Origin: Chondrinema litorale
GTDB taxonomy: Bacteria; Bacteroidota; Bacteroidia; Cytophagales; Flammeovirgaceae
Assembly: GCF_026250525.1 (NCBI RefSeq)
Contig: NZ_CP111043.1
Coordinates: forward strand, 4,725,001 to 4,789,000
Reading direction: 5' to 3'
Length of the DNA: 64,000 bases
The notes beneath the pieces were generated by a model that saw only the letters and a list, made by a program, of their open reading frames with translations, was not told the DNA's origin and did no database searches. The translations under genes were made by a program, and so were the position numbers. Numbering within the stretch: the first letter of the stretch is position 1; every line of letters starts with the position of its first letter. Below, piece by piece: positions 55,248 to 64,000 of the stretch.

Positions 55248-56492
55248 CTATACCTGCTTCTCCCCTACATAATTCCCTAAAGCACCTAACCTTTTTAATA
55301 AAGGTGGATGCGAATAGTAAAAGAATACATAAGCATTATGCGGAGTAAGATTACTCAAAGTATCTACAGACAGATTTTTTAACGCATCCATTAAAGCTTT
55401 ACCAGACGATGTAGTGGCAGCATAAGCATCCGCTTCAAACTCATTTTTTCTAGAGAAAATGTTCATTAACAAACCAGTAATGGTAGATAATGGGCTATAA
55501 AGAATTGTGAAAGCGATTAAACCTAAATGTAAACTTGGTTGGCTAGCTCCTAAAGCAGCAGAAAGAGCTGGGTTACTAATTACTAAACTCAAAACATATA
55601 AAGTAAGCAACATGGTAAATGCCGAAATAAACAAACCTTGTAAAGTGTGTTTCTTTTTATAGTGGCCAACTTCGTGTGCTAAAACTGCTACTAACTCTTC
55701 ATTTGTGTGTTTTTCTATCAAAGTATCGTACAAGACTATATTCTTAGAGCCACCCAAACCACTAAAATAAGCATTTGCTTTGGTACTTCTTTTAGAACCA
55801 TCAATCACCATAATGTTTTTTAGCGGAAAGTTTACAGATGCTGCATAAGATTCGATTGCCGATCTTAACTCTCCATCTTCTAGTGGAGTTAGCTTATTGA
55901 AAAGCGGAACAATTGTATTGGTGTAGAACATGGTAATTAGCAGAGTAAATGCCATAAAAATACCCCACGCATATAGCCAGAAATACTCTGGGAATGTCTC
56001 GTAGAACAATACAAAAAGATATAGTAAACCTCCACCGATTATCGCACCTAAAACCCAACCTTTTATTTTATCTCCGATAAAAGTGCCGATTTTCATTTTG
56101 TTGAAACCAAACTTTTCTTCAATCACAAATGTGTTGTATAAACTAAAAGGTGTGCTAATCAGGTCTGAACCGATTCCGATAATGCCAAAAAATAAAAGAG
56201 ACTGGTAAATAGAATTATCTGTTACACCTCTCACAAAGTTATCTATATAAGCAAAGCCACCGAGAATCATCGCAATAGTAACTATAAAACTAAAAACAGA
56301 AGATATGAAACCTATTTTATCCTTAGCAGCAGCATAGTCTTGAGATTTTTTGTATTTTTCTTCATCGTAAATGCCTTTCAGGTTTTCAGGCAATGCATTC
56401 GACCTGTTTTTTTGATTAAGGTAATCTAGCACTCGCTCCAGCACAAATTCGGCTGTAACTATAGCCAGAATGATATATAAAAGAATATCCAT
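55248..56492 (-). CDS. M48 family zinc protease (Ste24/CAAX prenyl protease-like)
   Basis: 414 residues with multiple membrane helices (about 5-20, 65-85, 98-115, 150-170, 178-195, 290-310, 325-345) and the zinc motif LAHEVGHYKKKH in the second half. The third zinc ligand is the glutamate in NEFEADAYA, about 75 residues later. The N-terminal layout with RSNALPENLKGIYDEEKYKKSQDY is the M48A Ste24 pattern. Yeast Ste24 cuts CAAX peptides; bacterial homologues handle misfolded membrane proteins, and prenylation is absent, so that role is more likely here. It is 46 bp from the GGGP synthase gene, on the same strand, probably one operon. Confidence 0.93.
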   Translation of the reverse strand: MDILLYIILAIVTAEFVLERVLDYLNQKNRSNALPENLKGIYDEEKYKKSQDYAAAKDKIGFISSVFSFIVTIAMILGGFAYIDNFVRGVTDNSIYQSLLFFGIIGIGSDLISTPFSLYNTFVIEEKFGFNKMKIGTFIGDKIKGWVLGAIIGGGLLYLFVLFYETFPEYFWLYAWGIFMAFTLLITMFYTNTIVPLFNKLTPLEDGELRSAIESYAASVNFPLKNIMVIDGSKRSTKANAYFSGLGGSKNIVLYDTLIEKHTNEELVAVLAHEVGHYKKKHTLQGLFISAFTMLLTLYVLSLVISNPALSAALGASQPSLHLGLIAFTILYSPLSTITGLLMNIFSRKNEFEADAYAATTSSGKALMDALKNLSVDTLSNLTPHNAYVFFYYSHPPLLKRLGALGNYVGEKQV

Positions 56493-56538
56493 AAAAATTT
56501 ATTAGCTTGAATAATTCACAAAATTAAAAAATAGATCA

Positions 56539-57303
56539 TTATTTAGAAGGAATTGAAACAGATAACTGTTCCCTTACTGCTGCTATTTCTGTAGCAAGCT
56601 CAGTATTATTCTCGAAAATGGTTCCCAAAACAATCATATCAGCTCCAGCTTCATAAGCATTTTTAGCAGCTTCTACACTTCTAATACCTCCTCCAACAAC
56701 AATTGGTACCAAAACAGTTTGTTTAACCAGTTTTATCATTTCTGGTGAAATTGGTTTTGCAGCACCACTACCTCCATCCAAATACATACATTTTAAACCA
56801 AGCATCTCTCCTGCTAATGCTGTGCAAGCCGCTATTTCTGGTTTATTATATGGCACCGGAGTAGTATTACTCATGTAATTAGCAGTAGTTACACTGCCAC
56901 AATCGATTAATAAATAGCCGGTAGGAATTACTTCAATGCCCGCCCGCTTAATTACAGGAGCAGCATGTACATGTTGACCAATTAAAAAATCGGGGTTTCT
57001 ACCCGATATTAAAGAAAGAAATAAAATAGCATCTGCCTTATCAGAAATATGAAGACTATTTCCCGGAAAAAGCGTTACAGCAAATTCTGTTTGTGCTTTT
57101 ATTGCTTCAACTACTTTGTTCAGTTTATCGCTGAGCATTAAACTGCCCCCTATTAATAAAACATCAGGAGAAATTTTGTTAAGTAACTGAATGGTTTGAT
57201 GTATTTGCTGTAGATCAATTTTATCGGGATCAAGTAAAAGCGCCAGCGATTTTTTTCCTTTCTCCTGGTTAGCTTTTATGATTGAGTATACACTTAAATT
57301 CAT
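56539..57303 (-). CDS. Geranylgeranylglyceryl phosphate synthase (GGGPS/PcrB-like)
   Basis: 254 residues of TIM-barrel fold. The family pattern is visible: LALLLDPDKIDLQ at the N-terminus (glycerol phosphate side), DVLLIGGSLML, TLFPGNSLHIS, the VIPTGYLLID region, KCMYLDGGSGAAKPI (phosphate binding), and VPIVVGGGIRSVEAAKNAYEAGADMIVLGT. It couples glycerol-1-phosphate to a polyprenyl diphosphate, giving an ether lipid precursor in archaea; Bacteroidota carry a related group II enzyme whose product is less well known. The neighbour is the Ste24-like protease. There is no obvious glycerol-1-phosphate dehydrogenase in the window. Confidence 0.9.
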   Translation of the reverse strand: MNLSVYSIIKANQEKGKKSLALLLDPDKIDLQQIHQTIQLLNKISPDVLLIGGSLMLSDKLNKVVEAIKAQTEFAVTLFPGNSLHISDKADAILFLSLISGRNPDFLIGQHVHAAPVIKRAGIEVIPTGYLLIDCGSVTTANYMSNTTPVPYNKPEIAACTALAGEMLGLKCMYLDGGSGAAKPISPEMIKLVKQTVLVPIVVGGGIRSVEAAKNAYEAGADMIVLGTIFENNTELATEIAAVREQLSVSIPSK

Positions 57304-57649
57304 GTCAAAGTATGGCAGAAATAAGAATTTGAAATTTAAGTTAAGCTGATAATAAGGAATTTACTCATTTTTTAGCTTCTTAAATAACTCTTACAAAAAT
57401 CCGTAAGAGTATTATAAAATTCTTATACCTAGTTTCACAAAGTTTTATTTACTTTACGCATCAAAAATTTATTCGCCCAAAATACTGGATTCAAAAATTA
57501 AAAATCAATTTTTTAGAATTCCATTTTCGTTAATTCAAAATTAAAATTAAAATCTTGCCTTAATTCATACATTTTTACATTTTATTTTAAAATTTGCATC
57601 ATAAATATAAAAAGCTAATTCGCTTTACTCTTTTACAATACACTCAATT
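57304..57649. other. Divergent AT-rich intergenic region
   Basis: No gene, hairpin or consensus promoter was recognised in these 346 bases between the GGGPS gene (minus) and pyruvate kinase (plus). It should hold the promoters of both. Confidence 0.5.
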
Positions 57650-59080
57650 ATGAACAAAGTATTTAACAAGACAAAAATCGTAGCAACAGTTGGTCCAGCC
57701 TCAAACACAAAAGAAAAACTACACGAGCTGATTGTTTCTGGCGTAAACGTGTTCAGGCTGAACTTTTCACACGGAACACATGAGCAACATCAAGAAGTAA
57801 TAAACCACATCAGAGAGCTCAACAACACATTTAATTACAATGTAAGTATTCTACAAGACTTACAAGGGCCTAAGATCAGAATTGGCTCAGTTGAGAATAA
57901 CGCGGCAGAGATTAAAGAAGGTGACGATTTTGTTATCACAGTAGAACAAGAAATTGTAGGTAACAGTCAAAGAGTAAGCACAACTTATACCTCATTACCA
58001 AGAGACGTTAAAGCGGGTGATACCATTTTAATTGATGATGGTAACCTTGAGCTTAGAGTATTTAAAGTAGAAGGTTTAGAAGTTCACACTAAAGTTGTTT
58101 TTGGTGGGATCATCAAATCAAGAAAAGGGATGAACCTTCCTGATACTGATATCTCTGAACCGTCATTAACAAAAAAAGACCGCAAAGACCTTGTATTTGG
58201 TTTACAAAACGATGTAGATTGGGTTGCAATTTCTTTTGTTAGAAAACCAGGTGATGTTCAAGAATTAAAATCAATCATCAAAGACGCTGGAAAAACTTCT
58301 AAAGTTGTAGCTAAGATTGAAAGACCTGAAGCTATCAGCAATATTGATGATATCATCGATCAATCTGATGCTATTATGGTTGCTCGTGGTGACCTTGGTG
58401 TTGAAATCCAGATGGAAGATGTACCTATGCATCAGAAAAGTATTGTAAAAAAATGTAATGCAAAAGGAAGACCGGTTATCATCGCTACTCAAATGATGGA
58501 GAGTATGATTGAAAACCCTAGACCTACACGTGCAGAAGCAAACGACGTTGCAAATGCAGTACTTGATGGCGCAGATGCTGTAATGCTTAGTGCAGAAACT
58601 GCTTCAGGTAAATATCCTGTGCAAGCTATCCAAAGCATGACAAAAATTATTAGAGCAGTAGAATCTTCTGCTGATATCTATAACAAATATTACCAGCCAG
58701 ATTTAAACGATCCTAATTACCCAAGTGTAATCTTGATCGAGTCTGCTTGTAAAATGGCGAGCGATACTAGAGCAAAAGCGATTGTAGCTATGACAAACTC
58801 TGGTTTTACTGCTTTTAAACTTTCTAGACACAGACCAGAAGCAGATATCTTTGCTTTTACTGATAATAAATCTCTTTTAACTACTTTAAACCTTGTTTGG
58901 GGTGTTAGAGCATATTTCTACAACAAGAGACATTCTACTAATGCTACCTTTAAGGATATGCAAGAGAAGTTAATGAAAGAAGGTCACTTACGTAAAGGAA
59001 ATGTTTTTATAAACACTGCAAGTATGCCTTTTGAAGCCCACAAGAAAACAAATGTGGTTAAGATTGGCATAGTAGAGTAA
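57650..59080 (+). CDS. pyk: Pyruvate kinase
   Basis: 476 residues with all domains: KIVATVGPASNTKEKL at the N-terminus, the VFRLNFSHG and QDLQGPKIRIG motifs, a B domain (about 70-170), IMVARGDLGVEI, the catalytic VAKIERPEAISN lysine loop, and a C-terminal allosteric domain (about 350-476). The reaction is phosphoenolpyruvate plus ADP to pyruvate plus ATP. Length and motifs are ordinary for Bacteroidota. A clear terminator follows, and the next gene encodes an LptF/G-type protein. Confidence 0.97.
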   Translation: MNKVFNKTKIVATVGPASNTKEKLHELIVSGVNVFRLNFSHGTHEQHQEVINHIRELNNTFNYNVSILQDLQGPKIRIGSVENNAAEIKEGDDFVITVEQEIVGNSQRVSTTYTSLPRDVKAGDTILIDDGNLELRVFKVEGLEVHTKVVFGGIIKSRKGMNLPDTDISEPSLTKKDRKDLVFGLQNDVDWVAISFVRKPGDVQELKSIIKDAGKTSKVVAKIERPEAISNIDDIIDQSDAIMVARGDLGVEIQMEDVPMHQKSIVKKCNAKGRPVIIATQMMESMIENPRPTRAEANDVANAVLDGADAVMLSAETASGKYPVQAIQSMTKIIRAVESSADIYNKYYQPDLNDPNYPSVILIESACKMASDTRAKAIVAMTNSGFTAFKLSRHRPEADIFAFTDNKSLLTTLNLVWGVRAYFYNKRHSTNATFKDMQEKLMKEGHLRKGNVFINTASMPFEAHKKTNVVKIGIVE

Positions 59081-59107
59081 AAAGAATATCTACTGATAAA
59101 AATTGTT

Positions 59108-59145
59108 AAAATAAGGCAGATGTGATCATATCTGCCTTATTTTGT
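59108..59145 (+). terminator. Terminator after pyruvate kinase
   Basis: Arms AAAATAAGGCAGAT (59108-59121) and ATCTGCCTTATTTT (59130-59143) with an 8-base loop, then G and T residues. A perfect 14-bp stem. Confidence 0.85.
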
Positions 59146-59167
59146 ATAAAATTTTTTAAAGGGACAG

Positions 59168-60247
59168 ATGAAAATATTAGACAGGTATATACTGAAAAAA
59201 TTCTTTGTTACTTATTTTTTCGTTGTAGCAATCTTGATTTCAGTAATTGTGGTAATTGATTATACAGAGAAATCAGATGATTTTATTAAACACGACCTTT
59301 CTATCTTTTTCATATTTAAAGAATACTATCTAAACTACATACCCAATATGGCTAATACGCTGAGTCCGATAGCCATATTTATCTCAGTAGTTTTTATGAC
59401 GGCTAAAATGGCTTCGCATACAGAAATTATTGCGGTACTCAGTGCAGGCGTAAGCTTTAGAAGATTTCTACTCCCTTATTTCGTAGGTTCAACCATTCTG
59501 GGCATTTTTACTTTCTTTATGGTTGGTTGGATTATACCAAACGCTGCTAAAACACAAGTAGCCTTTCAGGTTACCTACCTCAAAAACCCTTTCTATTTCG
59601 ACGATCGAGATGTCCACTTCAAGATCGACGATTCTACCTACATTTACATGGAATACTATAATAACCGAAATCAGTCTGGTTATAAGTTTACCATGGAGAA
59701 AATTGCAGATCATAAACTCTTTTCTAAGCTGAGTAGTGAGAAAATAACGTGGGATACTACCGCACTCAAATGGCATATAGATAAGTACACTGTACACGAG
59801 TTTAATGGAGAGAAAAATGAAAAGATGTGGGAAGGCACCAATATGGATACGGTCTTAAACATCACTCCAAAATATTTTGAGAATAGTTACAAGCTAGAAG
59901 AAACGATGACATTCGACGAGCTTGAGCATTTTATTCAAGAACAAAAAGCTCGGGGTATCGGAAACGTTGAGCGATTCCTAAATACAAAATACGAGCGGTA
60001 CGCCTACCCTTTTGCCATTATTATTCTTACAGTAATGGGAGTAATTATATCTGCTAAAAAGTCGCGGCGTGGAACAGGTGTGCAAATTGCCTTTGGTTTT
60101 ACAATGGCTTTTATATATTTACTATTCGTAATTATGAGTCGGAGTATTGCAGCCGGAGGAACAGTTTCTCCATTGATTGCAGCTTGGCTCCCTAACTTAA
60201 CCTTTTGCGGCATAACTATCTTTATGTATTTTACCGTTCCTCGATAA
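59168..60247 (+). CDS. LptF/LptG family permease (YjgP/YjgQ)
   Basis: 359 residues: the N-terminus (MKILDRYILKKFFVTYFFVV) and first helix are typical, then TM2-3 (about 57-120), a periplasmic beta-jellyroll-like domain (about 140-255) and three C-terminal helices (about 280-355). LptF and LptG form the membrane part of LptB2FG, which lifts lipopolysaccharide to LptC. Which of the two this is cannot be fixed by eye. It lies 10 bp upstream of the EamA transporter gene, and the ATPase LptB is not in the window. Confidence 0.92.
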   Translation: MKILDRYILKKFFVTYFFVVAILISVIVVIDYTEKSDDFIKHDLSIFFIFKEYYLNYIPNMANTLSPIAIFISVVFMTAKMASHTEIIAVLSAGVSFRRFLLPYFVGSTILGIFTFFMVGWIIPNAAKTQVAFQVTYLKNPFYFDDRDVHFKIDDSTYIYMEYYNNRNQSGYKFTMEKIADHKLFSKLSSEKITWDTTALKWHIDKYTVHEFNGEKNEKMWEGTNMDTVLNITPKYFENSYKLEETMTFDELEHFIQEQKARGIGNVERFLNTKYERYAYPFAIIILTVMGVIISAKKSRRGTGVQIAFGFTMAFIYLLFVIMSRSIAAGGTVSPLIAAWLPNLTFCGITIFMYFTVPR

Positions 60248-60257
60248 TTGGCAATAC

Positions 60258-61184
60258 ATGATTAAAGATCAGTTAAAGTTACACCTGATAGTTTTTATCT
60301 GGGGCTTTACATCTATTTTAGGAAAAGAAATAAGTCTTCCTGCAGTAGAAGTTGTTTTTTACAGAACATTAATTGCCGCACTTGCTTTGCTAGTGTTATT
60401 AGTAGTATTAGGCAGAAAAATTATCTTAAAACCAAGAGCTATTTTCTATTTTATTGCCGTGGGCATGCTTGTAGGTGCTCATTGGATTACTTTTTTTGCC
60501 TCAGCCAGAATTTCAAAAATAAGCATTTGCTTGGCAGGTATGGCAACTACTTCCCTATTTACTGCTTTGTTGGAGCCCATCATTAACAGAACCAAGCTGA
60601 AGTGGTACGAACTCGTTTTGGGTTTTGTAGTAATACTAGGCTTATACACTATTTTTCAATTTGAACTAGAGCATATAAATGGTTTATTATTGGCTCTATT
60701 ATCAGCATGTTTAGGTGCAATTTTCACCATAATAAATGCCCGTTTTACTAAAGTTTATCCTCCTATTACCATTACATTTTATGAGATGATAGGCGCCTGT
60801 TTGTTTACAGTCATATTCTTCCCGGTTTATACAAAATACTTTACAAACACAGGTGCTCTAGACTTAAGCATGGAAGGGCTAGATTTCTTCTATATGCTCT
60901 TACTAGCTATTATTTGTACTGTATATGCATTTTATGCCAGCATAGAAATTATGAAGCGCATTTCTGCCTATAATGTAAATCTTACCACCAACCTCGAACC
61001 GGTGTATGGAATTATATTGGCATTTTTTATTTATGGTGAAGCAGAAAAAATGAGTGATGGATTTTATGCGGGTACTTTAATTATCTTATCTTCTGTAATG
61101 ATTTACCCCTATCTGGACAAGAAAATCAGTAAATGGGAAAGAGCAAAGGCCGCCCGTAAAGATGCAAATAAAAAGGCAGCCTAA
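60258..61184 (+). CDS. EamA/DMT superfamily transporter
   Basis: 308 residues with ten hydrophobic helices in two repeats of the EamA fold (about 10-140 and 150-285). The N-terminal FIWGFTSILGKEISLPAVEVVFYRT and the second-repeat NLTTNLEPVYGIILAFF stretches match the family. These proteins export amino acids, nucleotides, sugars or lipids; the substrate here is unknown. Gap to the LptF/G-like gene is 10 bp, so they may share a transcript. It converges with pnkp (5-bp gap between stops). Confidence 0.9.
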   Translation: MIKDQLKLHLIVFIWGFTSILGKEISLPAVEVVFYRTLIAALALLVLLVVLGRKIILKPRAIFYFIAVGMLVGAHWITFFASARISKISICLAGMATTSLFTALLEPIINRTKLKWYELVLGFVVILGLYTIFQFELEHINGLLLALLSACLGAIFTIINARFTKVYPPITITFYEMIGACLFTVIFFPVYTKYFTNTGALDLSMEGLDFFYMLLLAIICTVYAFYASIEIMKRISAYNVNLTTNLEPVYGIILAFFIYGEAEKMSDGFYAGTLIILSSVMIYPYLDKKISKWERAKAARKDANKKAA

Positions 61185-61189
61185 GTTTT

Positions 61190-63772
61190 TTATAATCTTG
61201 GATCAACTACTTCACTTTCGAGTGCAAGTACACCAAATACACTTTCGTGAATTCTTCTAAGAGGTTCTTTTTTCACAAACCTTTCTAAGGATTCTACACC
61301 CAAAGCAAATTCGCGGATTGCCATAGAACGCTTTCTAGATAAGCCTCTGTTTTTCAATCTTTCTATGTTTTCTGGCGAATCATAATCTGGACCATAAATA
61401 ATTCTGAGGTATTCTTTGCCTCTACATTTTACAGCAGGTTGCAATAAACCTTCTTTACCATAAGTAATAAAATCTAGAGGTTTTACCACCATTCCTTCTC
61501 CACCTTTAGCAGTAAGTTCTTCCCACCAGTTAATAGCTTCTTTCACTGTATCTTCTGCATCAAAATCGACTAACTTATAAGGAGTTGCAGTAAACAAATC
61601 AGGATCGCCTTGGCAGATTTTAGCAATAGTTTCCATATGCCATAAGTGATTTTTATCTGTATGCACTGCTCCTTCTGTGGCGAGTATGTGGAAAGGTGCC
61701 AATTTAAAGTCGAGCAAAGTTTTTACTGGCCAACAGTATTGTCTGTAAGCTTTTACATATTTCGACATCATACCTTCCTTCTCAGTAAACTTTTGCAAAA
61801 CAGCATCAATATCTTTTATTCCTCTATTTTTGGCTGCTTCTAATGCCTTGTTTACTGCTGGTAATGCCATAGTTGCAGCAGCTCCCACAGAAGCATACTG
61901 ATCTTTAATTAATGCCTGTGCTTTTGCAGACCAAGGCATTAACTCCGTATCTAAACAAACCCAATCAGTATTATGCTCCTTCCAAAAACCTGTTTCGGTT
62001 AGGCAATAACTCACTCTTTCAAGAAAGGCTTTTTCTAGCTCAGTATCATTAAAAAAGTTTCTACCTGTTCGCGTATAACAAATGCCTATTCCTTCATCTT
62101 CAACACCGAAGCGTTTAAGTGCTGTTTCTTCATCTTTACAAACCACTAATACAGCTCTTGAGCCCATGTGCTTTTCTTCGCAAATCACATTTTTCACTCC
62201 ACGCTTTCTATAATAGTTCAATGCTTGTTCTGGATATTCCAGATAATCAGGTAATGTACTCGTACCACAAGGCGACATAGTTGGTGGCAAGTACATCAGC
62301 CATTTCGGATTGATGGCAAAACGACTCATTACTTCCAATGCAGCAATCGAGTTTTCTTCCCTAATCGTAATATTGTTTCTTAGCCTTGTTTGTACAATTC
62401 TTTTACCTGTTACATCTTCAATGTTCAATAAGTCATCATACAATTGTTGAGAAGATAGTTCTGAATTATCTTTTAAAGGATTGACATGCAAAGGTCTCAC
62501 AGGTTCACAATACACTTCTTTGGCATCAACAGCGACCAACTCTTCTTCTGGATAGCGTAATGCGGTAAGCTTACCACCAAAAACACATCCAGTATCAATA
62601 TCTATTGTCTTATTAAACCACTCCGCTTCTGGCACTGGCGTATGTCCATAAATTACTTTTGCTGCACCTCTGTATTCTTTCGCCCAATTGTACCTCACTG
62701 GTAAACCAAATTCGTCTATTTCGCCTGTCGTTTCTCCATACAAACAGAAAGAGCGAACTGCTCCAGAACCTCTGCCCTGCATTTCTTCAATTAAGCCAGC
62801 ATGAGCGACTACCAATTTACCGCCATCTAATACATAATGGCTTCTGAGATTGTAGATAAACTCTTTTACTTCTCTTTTAAATTCATCGGTTTCAGATGCC
62901 AGTTGTTCAATGGTTTCTTGCAAACCGTGCTTGATCTGCACTTTTTTGCCATTGAGGTATTTATTGAGTTTTACATCGTGATTGCCCGGAACACAAAGTG
63001 CTGAACCAGTATTCACCATACTCATTGCCAGTTTTAATACTTGTGGCGAAGCTGGACCACGATCGACCAAATCGCCCAAGAAAACGGCTTTTCTACCTGC
63101 TGGCGGAGTTACCTTTATGCCAAACTGTTTGTTATCATATTCAACTTGTTCAAGTTGGTAATTTAACTTTTGAAGTAACAAGACCAACTCATCGTAGCAA
63201 CCATGAACGTCTCCTATTATATCAAATGGACCTGTTTCTTCTTTTTTGTTTGTATAAAGTTTATCTCTATTGATGTTGCTTAAAGCATTAATTTCTTCCT
63301 CTGATTTAAAATGGAAGATATGCCTAAAGCCTTCTAACTTCAACTTCTTCACCGAACGCTTTAAATCCAGTCGCTGATTTCTAATTACATGGTTACCCAA
63401 ATTTCTGTCTGTTCTGTTTTTGTTTCTTTCAGCACAAACACTTTCTGGTAAATCCAAGACGATTGCTACAGGCAAGCAATGGAATTTTCTCGCTAGTGCA
63501 ACCAGACTGTTTCTTGAAGCTTTCTGCACATTGGTCGCATCAATTACAGTTAGCAAACCATTTTTTAATCTTTTGGCAGCAATGTAATTCAATACATCAA
63601 AAGCATCGTCTGTAGCTTTCTGGTTATTTTCATCATCAGAAACCAAGGCTCTGCAATAATCTGATGAGAGCACTTCTGTTTCTTTGAAATGTTTTTTAGC
63701 AAAACTACTTTTACCGGAGCCAGAAGCTCCTATTAAAACAACAAGTGATAATTCGGGTATCTTAATTTCCAT
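61190..63772 (-). CDS. pnkp: Bacterial polynucleotide kinase-phosphatase-ligase (Pnkp), RNA repair
   Basis: 860 residues in three modules. Residues about 1-165 are the polynucleotide 5'-kinase with P-loop GASGSGKS (15-22). Residues about 180-410 are a calcineurin-like 2',3'-phosphatase with GDVHGCYDEL (Asp188, His190), GDLVDRGP, GNHD and GHTP. Residues about 470-860 are an adenylyltransferase-type ligase domain with motif EEKHMGSR (Lys534) and GGEGMVVKP. Bacterial Pnkp heals and seals broken RNA with Hen1, whose 3' end overlaps its start by 11 nt. The ATG at 63772 is chosen over 63808 because the upstream codons belong to hen1. The gene is complete. Confidence 0.95.
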   Translation of the reverse strand: MEIKIPELSLVVLIGASGSGKSSFAKKHFKETEVLSSDYCRALVSDDENNQKATDDAFDVLNYIAAKRLKNGLLTVIDATNVQKASRNSLVALARKFHCLPVAIVLDLPESVCAERNKNRTDRNLGNHVIRNQRLDLKRSVKKLKLEGFRHIFHFKSEEEINALSNINRDKLYTNKKEETGPFDIIGDVHGCYDELVLLLQKLNYQLEQVEYDNKQFGIKVTPPAGRKAVFLGDLVDRGPASPQVLKLAMSMVNTGSALCVPGNHDVKLNKYLNGKKVQIKHGLQETIEQLASETDEFKREVKEFIYNLRSHYVLDGGKLVVAHAGLIEEMQGRGSGAVRSFCLYGETTGEIDEFGLPVRYNWAKEYRGAAKVIYGHTPVPEAEWFNKTIDIDTGCVFGGKLTALRYPEEELVAVDAKEVYCEPVRPLHVNPLKDNSELSSQQLYDDLLNIEDVTGKRIVQTRLRNNITIREENSIAALEVMSRFAINPKWLMYLPPTMSPCGTSTLPDYLEYPEQALNYYRKRGVKNVICEEKHMGSRAVLVVCKDEETALKRFGVEDEGIGICYTRTGRNFFNDTELEKAFLERVSYCLTETGFWKEHNTDWVCLDTELMPWSAKAQALIKDQYASVGAAATMALPAVNKALEAAKNRGIKDIDAVLQKFTEKEGMMSKYVKAYRQYCWPVKTLLDFKLAPFHILATEGAVHTDKNHLWHMETIAKICQGDPDLFTATPYKLVDFDAEDTVKEAINWWEELTAKGGEGMVVKPLDFITYGKEGLLQPAVKCRGKEYLRIIYGPDYDSPENIERLKNRGLSRKRSMAIREFALGVESLERFVKKEPLRRIHESVFGVLALESEVVDPRL

Positions 63773-64000
63773 TTTTAAAAACAACCATTTGTGAAGGTGC
63801 ACCAACATTAACTTCTTCGTCTCCTATCGGAAAAATCTCAAAACTGTAAGCGTAATTTTCAGCAATCTTTTCCACCCAATTTTTAAATTCTTCTCTTGTC
63901 CATTCGAAACGGTGGTCGTCATGACGCATCGCATCATCAGACATACCTTCAAACATTGTATTATATTCTTTATTCGGTGTAGTTAGCACCACTACATTGG
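63762..64000 (-). CDS. hen1: Hen1, RNA 3'-terminal ribose 2'-O-methyltransferase, C-terminal part (partial)
   Basis: About 78 residues of the C-terminus are seen: VVLTTPNKEYNTMFEG, RHDDHRFEWTREEFKNWVEKIAENY and the final VGAPSQMVVFKNGN. The TTPNxEYN and RHxDHxFEW blocks are the Hen1 methyltransferase signatures. Upstream residues continue past the window end, so the start is unknown and the GTG at 63992 is not the start. Hen1 methylates the 3'-terminal ribose of cleaved RNA before ligation by Pnkp, so the repaired site resists another cut. The stop overlaps the Pnkp start by 11 nt, so the proteins are translationally coupled. Confidence 0.9.
   Translation of the reverse strand, partial: NVVVLTTPNKEYNTMFEGMSDDAMRHDDHRFEWTREEFKNWVEKIAENYAYSFEIFPIGDEEVNVGAPSQMVVFKNGN

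Noticed and set aside
1..64000. CRISPR arrays, tRNA or rRNA genes and phage genes
   Set aside because: No regularly spaced direct repeats, no cloverleaf-like sequence and no phage structural genes were found when reading the gaps.

Overview
This is a roughly 35% GC, AT-rich bacterial segment that reads as Bacteroidota, most likely Cytophagales-like. The lineage markers are type II and type III glutamine synthetases side by side, a SusC-like TonB receptor with an N-terminal carboxypeptidase-regulatory domain, GH97, GSCFA, DUF4421 and DUF4350 proteins, a bacterial geranylgeranylglyceryl phosphate synthase, 800-residue FtsX/MacB-type permeases, many SPII lipoproteins, and the absence of clear Shine-Dalgarno sequences. 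The genus cannot be fixed from the sequence alone.

Layout. 1-4.1 kb: the 3' end of a sensor histidine kinase, a secreted TPR protein, a small membrane protein and a 567-bp gap. 4.1-14.5 kb: NfeD-like protein, secreted thioredoxin, an orphan RavA-type AAA+ ATPase, an M1/LTA4H-type aminopeptidase, a DUF4421 protein, a UPF0104 flippase-like protein, and MoxR plus DUF4350. 14.5-19.1 kb: ABC permease, ABC ATPase and a LolC/E-like permease. 19.2-27.1 kb: ligase-associated exonuclease, TonB receptor, GSII, GSIII and a lipoprotein. 27.2-28.3 kb: a complete IS element with inverted repeats. 28.4-33.0 kb: coiled-coil protein, GH97, a clan GH-A-like lipoprotein and a MutT Nudix hydrolase. 33.2-34.6 kb: IS1182-type transposase. 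34.7-40.8 kb: a CsgG-like protein divergent from an ECF sigma, HEAT-repeat anti-sigma and two DUF4097-type secreted proteins, then GSCFA. 40.9-44.7 kb: an ABC permease pseudogene split by an IS4-family element with a 15-bp target duplication and also carrying a frameshift. 44.9-47.8 kb: FAD oxidoreductase, AroQ, a lipoprotein and an HD protein. 47.8-57.3 kb, mostly minus strand: CtpA protease, a cysteine-poor A-type Fe-S protein, arginine decarboxylase (plus strand), a large TPR protein, a lipoprotein, an M48 protease and GGGP synthase. 57.6-61.2 kb: pyruvate kinase, LptF/G-type permease and EamA transporter. 61.2-64 kb: Pnkp and the 3' end of Hen1, the bacterial RNA repair system.

Functional themes. 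Nitrogen assimilation is concentrated in the GSII-GSIII pair. Envelope biology dominates, with ABC lipoprotein or efflux permeases, an LptF/G-type protein, a CsgG-like protein and the sigma/anti-sigma/DUF4097 unit. The right edge holds the Hen1-Pnkp RNA repair operon, whose reading frames overlap by 11 nt. Three different IS types lie within 17 kb (27-44 kb), and one has destroyed a permease gene, which marks that stretch as the plastic part of the window. I saw no rRNA, tRNA, CRISPR array or prophage. The best candidates for an incompletely described system are the ECF sigma/HEAT anti-sigma/double DUF4097 unit facing the CsgG-like gene, and the RavA ATPase without ViaA.
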